Below, in pieces: positions 37,491 to 48,700 of a stretch of 64,000 bases of DNA. The translations under genes and the position numbers were made by a program. The DNA lies in contig JXTB01000500.1 of NCBI GenBank assembly GCA_002914805.1, forward strand, positions 205,183 to 269,182, given 5' to 3'. The notes under the pieces were generated by a model. The model ran no database searches. It saw nothing but the letters and a program-made list of their open reading frames with translations, and was not told the DNA's origin. Numbering within the stretch: the stretch's first letter is position 1; each line of letters starts with the position of its first letter. The DNA comes from Parasponia andersonii (lineage: Eukaryota > Streptophyta > Magnoliopsida > Rosales > Cannabaceae).

Positions 37491-37758
37491 GTCAATTTGG
37501 AAACTGGGTTCCTTGGATTGATGATGGGACCAAACGGTCAATGTATAAATCTTAGCTTTGATATCATCTGATCAATCACAGAAAAAGGTTGGTCATTTTT
37601 ATTCTTTTTATTTTACATGCAAAGCTGGATATTACCAAAAAGGACTGGGAGTATATAATTGCAAGATAAACCATAGTCCATATATATATATATATATATA
37701 TGACACACACTAGATATATGTCGAGTAGACATATATTACTATTAATGGATCATAGCGA

Positions 37759-39268
37759 TCATAGCGCGGAAGTAATAAATGTTTTGGAGGATGTGGTGGC
37801 GGAGATGTGCTCCGCCACGGCCGGCACAGGCGGTGGTTTCAACATATATTGAAGCTCCTTGACAAAGATGTCCATGGCTGGGGCAGGCAAGCAAACGGGC
37901 ACCACAATTCCTTGCTCCCCATTAGTGTTGTTAAAGGGAATGAAGAAGCTGGCCACTCCAGGAATAGCCCCGACCCCACCCTTGGCTGCCCCACCATAAA
38001 CAGCCTTTCCCCACCCGAAGTCCACCTCTCCAAACCCTGCATGCGTCAAATCCGATACCAAGTAGGACCTCACCACCGTGAAGTGGGGCCGACCCCTGCT
38101 CACCATCAGATCCGCCACCGACCGCATATACTCCTCCGTCACCTCCGCCTTCGCCATCTTCACCAACTCCACCGCGTACCCGACCGGATTCTCGCACAGC
38201 TTCCCGGCCGTCGTCAGCGCCACTGGGAATGCAAAACCGTTGCCGTAGTAGCCGCTCGGCAAGGGTGGGTTGAACTTGGAACGCGCGTTTACGATGCATA
38301 TCACGCGCACTTCCTCCTCCGGGTCTGGCCGCAGCGCAACGGTGCGGCATCGCCAAAGGCAGGCGGCGAGTAGCTCGAAGGTGGAAGAGCGCCGCAAATG
38401 GAGAGGGACCAGCCTGCGGAGGGCTGCAACCTCTGTTGGACCGAAGAAGAAGGAGCGGTGGGCCATGTCGTCGAGAGGGACGATGGTGCCCTTGGTGTCG
38501 GCTACTTGGTCGTACTCGCGGTGGGTGCAGGTGACGCGAGGTGGGTTCCTGGCGTTGAGGAGCTCTCTTTGCCACACTGGTTGGATGGAGGGGGCAGGTG
38601 CGCCGCGTGCCATCTCGCCCACCGCCGTCAGGAATTGGACTAACCCTGCAGCATCGCTCATGGTGTGGTTGAGGCGCAACGAGAATATGAAGCCACCGCA
38701 CTTGAGGCGAGTAACCTACAAATACCAAAACCAATTAATTTTAAGATGAAATAATAAGGTGAAGGGGCCGGTGGTTACGTAGGTTTAATTAATTTGTTGG
38801 TATGTATGTATGTGTATACTTATGTACCTGAATGAGCAACAAGGGGGAATGAAGGACCTCTCCTGATCCAGGAACATCGAAAAGAAGCTCCTCCAAGCAA
38901 GGAAATGGGGGTTGAAGAGCGTCTCCAAAGTCTTTTAAGGTGACATCGGCATCGGCCTCCACGAACAACACACCCTCCCCAGTACAATCCACCGCAAGCT
39001 TTCGCCCTGCCAGTTCCCTAAGCCTACCCGCGAAAGGATAGTAAAATACCAGTGTTTTTGCCACTGCCTCTCGGATCACTTTCACCGGGTCCCTTCTTCT
39101 CATAGACGCCTCATGCTTATAAAATTGTATCACTGGAATTTGAAACCGAAGACCTTCTTGGTCGTCTATGTCAGAAAGTAGTTTAAGCTCTTTTGGCGTG
39201 GCCTTCGCCGGAACTACAACTTCCGGTTTCGACCTTCGGACTTTGAACACTAAAGAATTAGAGGCCAT
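37759..39268 (-). CDS. BAHD acyltransferase, benzyl-alcohol O-benzoyltransferase-like (two exons)
   Basis: BAHD enzymes move an acyl group from acyl-CoA to an alcohol or amine in the cytosol. Exon 1 is 39268-38828 (147 codons), the intron 38827-38716 (112 bases, GT..AG, phase 0), exon 2 38715-37759; together 465 residues, normal for the family. The intron follows LLLIQ and precedes VTRLKCGGF, the usual BAHD position. Catalytic HTMSD (HxxxD) is at residues 164-168 and the structural DFGWG at 379-383; both are intact. The start [21 protein letters not shown] is family-like; an upstream in-frame ATG at 39380-39382 would add only a low-complexity, TA-repeat-encoded leader. Overall wording ([47 protein letters not shown]) suits the clade of benzyl-alcohol benzoyl- and methanol anthraniloyltransferases, which make scent and fruit esters. 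The substrate is inferred, not proven. The exons are clearly GC-richer than their surroundings. Confidence 0.95.
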
Positions 39269-40080
39269 ATAACTATAACTGTATATATATATATATATAT
39301 ATATATGTCTACTAATAGTAGTAGTAGTAGTGGCTTGCAGGCAGAACAGAGGAGACCAGACCGGTACTGAGGGTGATGACAACTAATGTTATTAATTATA
39401 TGATACCCTGTTCTGGCTCTGCTTTTCTTTGCTGCTTAACTATTTGATCATGAAAGTAAAGCAATAGCACTATTTATAATGGCGGACAAGATGAATCGTA
39501 TGCATGACCTACACCTGCGGTGCACAGAGCAAGCACTTGGTTTGGTAGTGGAGAGTGGGGTTGTTGCTTGCGAACTTGCTCCTGTAATTTCTTGCTGGCT
39601 GCTTGGCTGCTGCTACTGCTAATAATACTCTTTGTCAATGGGAATGGGTGAGTCACCATTGACTTGACTGAATATTATATGTCCATATCTATAAATATTG
39701 ACTCCTAGTTTGGCCGCGTGCTGAGCGCGGGTGTTTAATCACAATCTCTGTCTCGCTCTCTCTGTATATATACATATCCTTGCATATCCTTATTAATTGT
39801 TAATAAGGACTTAGCTTTATACTAGTCTACTACTCATCACCGTATAGCATTAAAAAAAAAAACAAAATCGAGGACCCTGTTTGTGTGGTACATGTGAATA
39901 TGAACTGGGAATTATTTTATATTCTCTTAATATTGTTGGGATTTTTTTCAATGAAATCTTCGTCTTCCTTGATTTTTATTGGTGAAGTTTCGATTGACGA
40001 GGAACTTATCACTTTTTCTTTCAAGTCTAATCACGTGATTCTTTACGAAATTTTCGTGGATCACGTAATCCAATAGTTAT
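39269..40080 (-). promoter_or_regulatory. upstream region of the BAHD gene, partly shared with unit 1
   Basis: The part beyond about 39577 (TTGCTCCTGTAATTTCTTGCTGGCTGC.. and GGCCGCGTGCTGAG.GCGGGTG) is conserved in unit 1 at 20493-20960, whereas 39269-39576 is not. About 32 bases around 39617-39650 (ATACTCTTTGTCAATGGGAA) are also present only in unit 2. No binding site can be named with confidence. Confidence 0.45.
39471..39478 (-). promoter_or_regulatory. TATA box of the BAHD gene
   Basis: TATAAATA on the minus strand (within ATTATAAATAGTGC), about 200 bases upstream of the start codon at 39268. It is the best core-promoter match in this flank and predicts a 5' UTR of about 170 bases that includes a (TA)n tract (about 39280-39306) and an ACT repeat. 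This segment is missing from unit 1 together with the gene. Confidence 0.6.
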
Positions 40081-40084
40081 AATG

Positions 40085-40252
40085 AAGTGTATAAAAAGAC
40101 GCATATCATTAATATTCTTTCTCTTTCTTATTTTTTACAATAAAAAAATGTGCATGCTAAATTTTCATTAGCCAAATTGATACCTATGCATAGATTAAAA
40201 AAAAAAATACCTACTGGATTGGTGCCCTATATATATAAAAAATACCAGATTG
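40085..40252 (-). repeat. MITE-like repeat copy A
   Basis: Read on the minus strand: from the TA stretch, GGGCACCAATCCAGTAGGTA, a T-run, CTATGCATAGGTATCAATTT, TTTAGCATGCACA, and CACTTCATTAT at the inner end. It is the counterpart of copy C in unit 1 and of the left part of copy B, to which it lies head-to-head. Confidence 0.65.
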
Positions 40253-40531
40253 GTGTCCTATATATATATATATATAGGGTACCAATCCAGTAGGTATTTT
40301 TTTTTATCTATCCATAGGTATCAATTTGGCCAATGAAAATTTAGCATGTACATTTTTTTATTGTAAAAAGTAAGAGAGAGAAAGAGCATTAACGATGCAC
40401 GTCTTTTCATGTACTTCATTATAGCCATTGGATCACCATAATGGTGATCCAACGGCTAAAAAAAATACCTACCCATAGGTAAAAAAAAAATACTTATTGG
40501 ATTGACAACCTATATATATATATATATATAT
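40253..40531 (+). repeat. MITE-like repeat copy B, fullest copy, flanked by (TA)n on both sides
   Basis: (TA)n, then GGGTACCAATCCAGTAGGTA with a T-run, a body of about 130 bases shared with copies A, C and D, then a central palindrome AGCCATTGGATCACCAT / ATGGTGATCCAACGGCT (about 40424-40459), then an A-run, TACCTACCCATAGGT, another A-run, and TACTTATTGGATTGACAACC followed by (TA)n. The two ends are imperfect inverted repeats (GGTACCAATCCAGTA.. against ..TTATTGGATTGACAACC). Size about 240 bases, no ORF. Absent from the matching place in unit 1. Confidence 0.7.
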
Positions 40532-40539
40532 GGAGAGTT

Positions 40540-43440
40540 TTAAAAGGTGATTTTTATTTTTTTTTTCATGAGTATTTTGACTAAGTTCAAAATAATTTGT
40601 CAAACTTACCTACAATTATTCCATTCTAATTCTTTTACACTAAGTTAGTAATAATTGTATTTTACACTTATTTTTACAATACCTTCGAATTTAAGAATTT
40701 CTCGTCTTGAACTCCTTTATATATTTTGTTGTTTTTAATGTATATTTTATATCAGAAGTCATTGAGAGGAGAATTCTGACTTTTCGAGTGAAACTGAGGC
40801 CAAACCAAAGCAATTTCAATCTTTCGCGAGTAAAACGGACGAACAACATCTCAGCAGAGTGTAGCAGTGCCAAAATGAAAAAAACTCAGCAAAACTGTGC
40901 ACTGCAATGCCAATTACCCAAAGGTTCTAGAGAACTAGAGCTGCGACGCCACTTACATGACACTGCAACGTCATGACATCGATCCTGTGACTCCACAATG
41001 CCACAGTTTGACGTTGTAGTGTCATAGTCTGGCGTTGCAACACCAGCTCTTTGACTGTCTTGGCACCACTGCCCCACAAAGTGCAGACACATTGTCGAAT
41101 TTTTGGATCGTGGTTAGTTGGCTTATTCTATATAAACTCTCTTATAGTCATCTGATATGGGATGATTGGAGGGCGAAAACCCTAGCAGTCAAGGATTTCT
41201 AGAGCTACTCTAAGGAAGAAAACAACATCAAGTAAGAGGATTCGAGAGGAGAAAATCAGTTTGCAAAAGCATCAGAAAGAGTTTTTCTTATCTTTTACTC
41301 TTTTTTTTTTCTCTTTTATTCTCTGCACTTTAATATGTATCTATTTTGTTCAATCTATTATATTTTTCCTTGTATGAACATGAGTTAAACTCTATTTCTA
41401 AGGAGGTAATTGAACCTCTAATATAATCCAACTACTTGGTTTTGTTTTATTGTTCTTCTTGATATCTGTGGTTGAATTGATTATTTTATCTTGAGCTTCA
41501 TGCATCTATTTACTTGGCCACTAAATAGATTGTTATTGTGATATCTATATGAACTTGGGAAGGGAATTATAGGTTTGGACATAGATAGAACAATATAAGA
41601 TCATCTAGTGGTGAGTTTGTATAAAATATGAATATACTTATGTAACTTGTGTTGGAATAATGTCCTATAAAGCAGTTTATTATTTAGATATTATAAACAA
41701 TATTTATTGGATTATTTAGTATCTATTTGTTATTAATAAATTCCATNGAGTCTTCGGATAGAAACACTAGTATGCTATAAGAAAGTTATAATAGCATCGA
41801 ACATGACCTAGTGAATTAGAATTTGAGGTTAAGTGCTGAAACTCAAATTTCTAATTTTACTAATCTAGTACTATTGTAGAAGACTATAATCCTAGTGATT
41901 AACGAACTTACTTTTATGTGTTTTGTCTTTTTGAGTTACTAAAAGACAAGTTCCGATTTATGGTTCAAACTTCGATATCTTGGAAGAAAAGGTATATAAA
42001 ATGTGTAGAACGTTTTTCATGATGGACACTATGCATATGATGTCAATTTGAGTTTTTTCAAGTATTTGGAAACCAGGGCCCGAGTATTCACTATGTGAAT
42101 TTGACTGTGTTGGTATAAGCAGATACAAACACTATAGTCAACTATTATCCATTAGATAAAAAATGGCAACTCAAAGGTAAATATGTACTAGAGGGGTAAT
42201 ACGGTAATTTCATCCTACTAGTACGGTATTGCATTAGGGATATATCTATAGGTATAGCATATGCTAAATGGATCAAGCTAATTAATTGTTAATAAGCTTC
42301 ACAGAAAATAAATGACATTTAGTCCAAGAGTTCGATATTGGGCCTATAGTAGTGTGCCCCAATATTAATGGACAAAGCCCAATCATAATTATGAGTTAAT
42401 TATGATAGTGGGTATATGGTCTATTGGAACTTGGGCTTTATGGATCCATCTGGTCCCCTGTCCAGCTCAAATTAAAGCCCAATAATCATTTGATGATCAG
42501 TTGAGCCCAACAAACCCAATAAGCCCATTAGGGTTTACTAATCTCTCTATAGTTAAGAGAAAAGTTCTCTAGCAACAAGACACAAGGGTTACACGTGAAA
42601 AACCCCCTTGAGAAGAGTAAGTCACACAAAAAATAGAGAGAGAGAGAGCAGAGAAAATTGGCCACCACTAGGGATTCATTGTCCTCGTGTTTCGGCCATC
42701 CCGGAGAAATCGGTTCGAGGAGATTGTCTTGTTGTTCATTTGCGGATCTTTTTGTTGGGAACCAAGAAGGTGACTACCCACCAGATCATTCAAACGGTTT
42801 TCGAGAATAGACGAGAAGATGAGAAGGTTGTGGAGCGAATCCGAGTATTATTCTTGCCTAGATCTAGAGTTAAGTCATGTTAGATCACGATCTGAAACTT
42901 TTTGTAAAAAGAAAAATTTTAAACGACCAATTTCGCTGCATTTCTTATTTTTATAAAATTATGGTGTTCTTGAAAATAATTTTATGAAAATATTTTCCGG
43001 AAATTTATTTCAATTAACACCAGTAACTTGTACAACCTTCTATGAGAATCACCTATCTTAATGAATGTTCTTATTTTATGTTAGAAGTAATATTAACTTG
43101 TCTAGGTATTTTCACTCATATCTTAGAAAGGTGCTTGTGAATACATTAGGATTCTCAGTTGTCAATTCTAAATAGATAGTTGTGTTTTGAGAAAAACTAG
43201 TAGATAAAGGAGTTAAATGGTAGATTGCATCCCTAGGTTCCTTATTATTGCTCTTAGAACAAATCGTGGTTGCTTAGTTTCATTCTCCATTTTTTCCTTT
43301 TATATTATTATTTATATTTTGATTCTTGCACAAAACTATCAAATATTGTTGTTTGGATAAATTAGAAGCTAATTTTGATTAGTACTTAGCATTCATAAAT
43401 CAACTACTCCTCATGGGATCGATATTCTCTTACTTCTATA
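40540..43440 (+). mobile_element. gypsy LTR-like tract of unit 2, interrupted by a copia solo LTR
   Basis: Counterpart of the tract in unit 1: GACTTTTCGAGTGAAACTGAG, GCCACAG-type short repeats (about 40870-41095), a TATA box (CTATATAAACTC at about 41128), a leader-like part, and after the insertion TAGTACTTAGCATTCATAAATC and CTCATGGGATCGATATTC, phrases typical of the 3' part of plant gypsy LTRs. No coding domain. Family by texture. Confidence 0.45.
41650..43022 (+). mobile_element. copia solo LTR
   Basis: 1373 bases from TGTTGGAATAATG to AATTAACACCA, lying exactly where unit 1 shows uninterrupted sequence (..GTAACTTGTACAAC..). The direct repeat GTAACTTG flanks both sides (41642-41649, 43023-43030), longer than the 5 bases usual for copia. 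Inside are the short phrases GGGCCTATAGTAGTGTGCCCC, a CTAGCAACAAGACAC leader and TTTCGCTGCATTTC, like the LTRs of the nested copia family. An undetermined base lies at 41749. No internal region, hence solo. Confidence 0.75.
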
Positions 43441-43444
43441 TTAT

Positions 43445-43960
43445 TTATTACGATCTGTATACTTGTAGTTGTGTGTTAGAAATAATCAAACAGTTCAGTA
43501 GATGAGATTTTTGGAGGCATAGAAAAAGGTAGAGGGAGAGAGATGAAATGAGAGCTATAATACTTGGTTTAGTAGAAGGGAGAGAAGAACAAAGAGGATA
43601 AGTGGAGGGGGAGGGGTCCCGAGAGACTCCTTTCAGGCCCACCAAAACTCATCCTTCTAAATTGGAAGGATTATAGAAAGTTGAAAAGAAAAAAAAATAT
43701 GAATTAACAAATTTACTCTTCAAATCAATTAATTTTTTTAAAATAAAATAGATAATGTGGTAATTTTATAAATAAATATTCCGTATCTTCCTATTCTATT
43801 CTTCTTGCCAAACAATTTAAATAGATTATTACTCTCCTCTCTCTCCTTCACATTTTCCCTTCTTATTAAACTCTCTATCCTTCCTGCTCTTATTCTATCC
43901 TACCAAACATAGCCTTAAAGAATTCCGTTCATTCTAATTTTCATTTGGGTAGAAATAAGT
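43445..43960. other. spacer; possible hAT-type MITE at about 43550-43917
   Basis: Purine-rich left part (TTGGTTTAGTAGAAGGGAGAG) and pyrimidine-rich right part (ATTCTATCCTACCAAACATAG) form weak inverted repeats like those of many short plant MITEs. No target duplication can be shown. No gene. Confidence 0.25.
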
Positions 43961-44485
43961 TGTTGGTGTTGTAAATAAAGGGATTATTGTGTGGATAGCA
44001 CTTAAACATTACTGACCTATAATATGAGGGGTTTTTATTTTAAATTTATTTATATAATATTTTATACATATCCAAACCCTAGACTTCTGTTATAAATAGA
44101 GAGCTATGGCGATAGTAATAGGATGAGCCTCAAATTTCCTCTTTATATTTGTGTCTCTATCCTTTTCTCCCTCCCTTATATTTTTTATTTTGTTATTATT
44201 ACTACTACAATATCTCATAATTGTTATACGATCCGTTGCACTAATAAGCTGATTTACAACACGTTATCAGCAAGAGTTATTGCTGCATGCCATTAAATAA
44301 GTCCAAGCTAATAATCAAATATGGTCAGAATAGATAATTTGATACCATGGAAGTGACTCAGGACCATCTAATGTCATTTTCATACTAGCCTAGGAACATT
44401 GGTTGGATTTGAATAGAACTACAACTAAATTAGCAGAACCATACTAATTAATACTTGCTCATATTCAATTAACTGTAATAATTGT
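43961..44485 (+). mobile_element. copia remnant: short LTR plus primer site
   Basis: A 301-base LTR (43961-44261) begins TGTTGGTGTTG, has a TATA box in GTTATAAATAGAGAG (about 44091) and ends TTTACAACA. It is followed by CGTTATCAGCA, matching the ACACGTTATCAGCAC start known from many plant copia elements, and by a short leader up to the gypsy insertion at 44486. No coding domain remains in the window. Confidence 0.6.
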
Positions 44486-45322
44486 TGTTGGATCGGTTTT
44501 CACCAGCTGTCCACGTGTCTCTGAACTGCTGATATTGTTTCTTCTAACTGTCCACATATCCTTGCTATCCCAAAGAGCTTTTGACTTCAGGCAGGGTCGG
44601 AGAGGCAGGGGAGGCCACCTACAAAGGCTCTCCGATACTTAAGTCAGTTGTTTATCTTTGATTTAGGGGTAGCAAAGATTTAGTTTTTCTCTGTATGAGT
44701 ATATCTTTGTCTCTTTCTCATAAACTTTTCAATATTTCTTTTTGTATGCATATATGCCTGTCCCTTTTTCGGGGACGCACGACTTATATATATAGTCCTG
44801 GAACTGTGAACCTCATGGTTCTCAATCCCAGGATCGAGTACCTTTTCTCATCAGGACTTACTCTAGAGATCACGGGCCGTGATTACCGTGATTCTCCCTA
44901 CATCGCTGTGTCTTAGTTTCTGCCATCCCCTCTGGCTCGAGCCTGTCAGGGGCGAGACTTTGACAAGCCACCGTTCTGTCAGGATGGTTTGCCCAATAAG
45001 TGCTCTTACTCAGGATCGCATTAAATGTCCTGTCTGGGTCGGGAATAGCGCGCTACCGTTCAGGGGTCTTCTAGCGAAAGACCCTCGAGCCTTCTGACCC
45101 CTAGCTGTCGAGGTAAGAAATGAGCTGGGCCGAACCGGTCTAGGGTTTGGAATGGATTTGGCCCTGGCCCCTGACAGCCCACGGGCCCATAAGGTATCAC
45201 GTGCAACTCGCGTGGCTTTTAAATGGTCACTCTAGATACGTGACGGATGACATGCACCCCTCGTGACCTGTTCTGCCATGTAATTGTCCACGTGGTACGT
45301 TGATCTAGGAACGGGCCCTACA
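44486..45322 (-). repeat. 3' LTR of the Tat-group element
   Basis: 837 bases, TGTAGGGCCCG..GATCCAACA on the minus strand, preceded by a purine tract (AAGGGAAATGGGGGTAAT). Matches 55824-56652 throughout. Confidence 0.88.
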
Positions 45323-45678
45323 ATTACCCCCATTTCCCTTGTTGATGGATTCACATCCATCAAGTAGAGAAATCGTGTCTCCAATCCTCCAATCTGAGGG
45401 GTACACTTGGACCCTTACCATTATTTCTCCCCATTTACTGGAGCTGACGGACGCTATCTCGTGTTGTGACTTTTCAGATTTTTGAAATTCCTGTGCCTCA
45501 GCCTTCCTCACACCGCTCCTCTTCAAGGGGGGACTTTTTGGCTCCCTATCTATAAAAACTGCATTTACGCTCGTTTGTTACTTTACCAAAATCTCCAATC
45601 ATTCTAGTTTTCTAAAATCTTAAGGTTTCCGACTTCTCCCCTTACTAGAAACTTTTGTTCCTTTTGATCATATCTAGA

Positions 45679-48600
45679 ATGATGGCCTTGAACCAAAACT
45701 AGAAGCTCTGCCCTGTTGTGGATTCGGAGTTAGATTTGCTGAGGAGATAGTTCTGCTTCCCTTATGGAGTTACATTGCAAAGGGTCGAGGGCCCTGCGGA
45801 TTGGTACCTTCGGCCCTCTGCCCCCGAGGACTCTATCATTTTGGGGAGGAGGCATTTGGAATGGCTGCAGTTTCCCCTTCCTCCCCTGATCCATCAGTTT
45901 TTCGCTCTAACGGGGATCCACCCGATGCAGCTGAACGCTAACAGGGTTATGATCTTGATGGGGCTCTCCGCCCTTCAGTTCTTTATAACATACATATCGA
46001 CCTAGAAGTGGTATTTTATGCCTACAAGCTCACCCTCATCCCCAAAAAGAGCTCCTACCCTACTTTCTACCTCCAACCGCTCCTGGGATGCCATATTTTC
46101 TGGGGCTTGCCGAGGTCGGACAAGCAATGGAACTCCCACTCTAAGCTGTATGCCGTCGAAGGAGTGTGGTGCTCTCTTTGGGTGAATGGGGAAAACTTCC
46201 AAGTTCTTTCATTTTTTCTGCAGAGTAAGTACTAGGTCGTGATTTCTGGGTCTGCATTCACCTCATTCGTTATTGCTCATGACATTTTCCCTTGTGCAGC
46301 CTCTGTGGAAGAAAACAGGTTTGAGCTGCAATTGTCGGCGGGACGGCTCAAGGAGCTGGAGGGGATCGTCATCTTTGGGTCCTCTGGGGATTGTCGACAC
46401 ATCCAGGCAATCCTGAACCCCCAGGTGATGAATATGATGCCTAGGATGATCTCATACCTTTCCTTCCTACTGGATACCATGGTCATCACAAAGCACCTGC
46501 GGAGCCAGCTTGACGCCCCGGCTCTGAACCGGTTCCACCGGGATGAGCAGAGTTGCATCACCATGGTGGGTCGTCAAGTTACGACTTCAAGCCAGCTGGT
46601 GGGTCCCTACAACCTGATGGCGCTGACTAGCCACGAGCTCGAAGAGGCCATGAGGCTCATGGCTGAGGAGTGCGTTAGGCTCCATAGAGAGGAAGCCAAC
46701 ACCCCCAAGAGAGTTAAGGGTGAGTTCATTTTCGCATTCTGGAGCTCCGTCGATCGAGTTATAGCTATGTTCTAACTACGTTGCTTACCCTTTATAGGTT
46801 TTGATGTAAGCCCTTTGGCAGACCCTTCCCCAATCAAGGGGAGTGCCAGTGTGCACAAGGCTCGCTCCAAGGTATCTGTTGTTCGGCGTCTTGTGGTGTC
46901 CTCAGAGGACGAAGCACCTGCGGTCCCCTCTCCTGGCATAAGCGGACCTCTGACTCGGGAGACAACGACCATAAAAGTCGTATATGGCAAGGGGCGCCTT
47001 CGAGCATGCCCGGGGAATCCGCCACTCCGACCTCTTCCACCCCCAACTCAGGTTCGAAGATAAGCGCGAGGTCCGGTGCTGCTTGCCCCTATGGGGAGAT
47101 TGCTGAGCTCAGTGGGGGGGCTCCGAGGTTGAAATCTCGGCTGTCTTCCCCTCCCCCGGTCCCAATAAAGCGGCGTCATGAGGCTGACTCATCCAAAGAG
47201 AAGGAAGGCCCGGCAGGGAAGAGGGGCAGGGTTTCCTCCGCTTCAGACAGCGATGATGACAGGGCCACGTTGACCCTAATGAGGAGGAGAAGGTCTGTGC
47301 GTGGCGGCCCATCAGGAGGGATTGTTCAAGACAAGACCGAAAAATCACATTTCGGCGGGGCTCCAAAGGGGTGGCAACCGAAACTGCCAATGCAACAACA
47401 GTTGCCATGGCGTCTTTTGCTGAGGATGCGCTGCTCCCGGCTATCGCTGAAGGCATGCTCAGCGATGCCCAGCTTTCTACTATCCCCACCACTGCTAGTT
47501 CGGGAGCATCAAAAAGAGCTACTGGAGCATGTCTGGTGGGGGGAGAGGGTGTCCTCGCGGTTGGTGGGGTGGAGTCATGTTCCTCAGATGCAGACAACAC
47601 CCAAGGAGAAGGTCCAATTGCGGAGCCCGAGATGGAGGCACTCTCCTTGAAGAACGTTGAGCTTGTCGCCGGCGGCAACATTGCGCAGGTTTGGCTCGTC
47701 TGGCTGCCACCTTTGTGTATTTCGACATCCTTGCTTAACATTGACCTCCTTCTCTTGTATCTTATAGCTACCCACTGTCCAGTCCTTCTATTCTTCTTGC
47801 ATTAGGGAGCTGACCGGGGAGTTGAACTCTCGTTCTGTGTTGGCCGAGCGGAGCGAGGCCACCCTTGCTGAGTTGAGGGCTGACTTCGACTTGTATCGGA
47901 GCCTGGATAAGGCTAGGATTGGCAGCGTGGTGGCTCACGCTCTGAGTGTTAAGAGGGTCAGGCATGAGGAGCTAGTTGCAAAGTTGGCCGAGGCGGAGGC
48001 CGACAGGCTCGCTCAATTCGAGGCCGCCAGGTTGGCCCAAAACGAGCTCAGGGTCATGGAGAAGGAGCTACAGAATGTAGGGGTAGAGATGGGGCTGGCT
48101 TTCATCGCTCGCGACTAGGCCGTCGATGATGCTAAAGAGGCGATGAAAGTTGAGGCGAAAGCAAAACTGGAGACCCATTCCCTGCAGCACAGACTAACCG
48201 GTCTAATGAGGTAAACCAACATCTTTACTTGGATCATAAAATATTGATAGGGGCTCATACAGAGTTGTTTTGCAAGCACGGTGAAGACCTCGCTGAAATT
48301 AACACTCTTTTGGTTAACTTGTTGTAGCAGCAAGCGGAGTTGAGGCTGGCAGCGCTGAAGGATAGACTAGCAGACGCAGAGAAACTAAAGACGAGGTACC
48401 AGATATAGGTGGATATCCTTTCTGCGGAGAGCTACAAGTCTGGTTGGGAGAACAAGGAATTCGAAGGCCACACAGAGGTGGTAATGCCAGATCAGTTTGA
48501 TGAACAGAAAGGTGTCGAGAGGGACCATTATTCCATCAAGCACTACATGCAGTAGTTGGGGGATGAGATCAACATTGTGTACCCTACTGATGTGCTAAAG

Positions 48601-48700
48601 ATGCTCGATGAAGAACGGGCCTTCTACATTCGCCTCTATTGCAAAGGAGATTGTCCTCACTTCTGGTCCGCTAGAGTAAGCCTCAGAAGCTCCTAGCGGT
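45679..48700 (+). mobile_element. antisense extra ORF region of the Tat-group element (putative gypsy-type transposon domain)
   Basis: On the strand opposite to gag-pol, between the repeat arrays and the 3' LTR, lies a coding region. Its first part (about 45775-46230) has the words FALTGIHPMQLNANRV, YKLTLIPKK and YAVEGVWCSLWV, resembling the plant 'putative gypsy-type transposon' domain (Pfam PF04195, from memory). A serine/proline-rich low-complexity middle (about 46810-47640) follows, and then an alanine/glutamate-rich coiled-coil-like part (about 47820-48120). Extra ORFs, sense or antisense, downstream of integrase are known for this group and are often spliced. Broken here; function unknown. 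Confidence 0.6.

Larger units (their letters stand above)
37494..43440. repeat. duplicated unit 2 (with the BAHD gene)
   Basis: Second, head-to-tail copy of the segment at 20230-22234 plus 36899-37490. Order: downstream flank (37494-37711), BAHD gene on the minus strand, promoter (39269-39900), MITE-like copies (40085-40530), gypsy LTR-like tract (40540-43440). Differences from unit 1: it contains the gene, one more MITE-like copy and a copia solo LTR, and lacks the SIRE-like insertion. Confidence 0.85.

Noticed and set aside
37807-38749. Long plus-strand and alternative minus-strand frames (up to 267 codons) over the BAHD exon
   Set aside because: They are shadows of the GC-rich BAHD exon 2; only the frame with HTMSD and DFGWG has family resemblance.
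42608-42883. 91-codon plus-strand frame
   Set aside because: Falls in the leader part of the copia solo LTR; not protein-like and the matching unit 1 lacks it.
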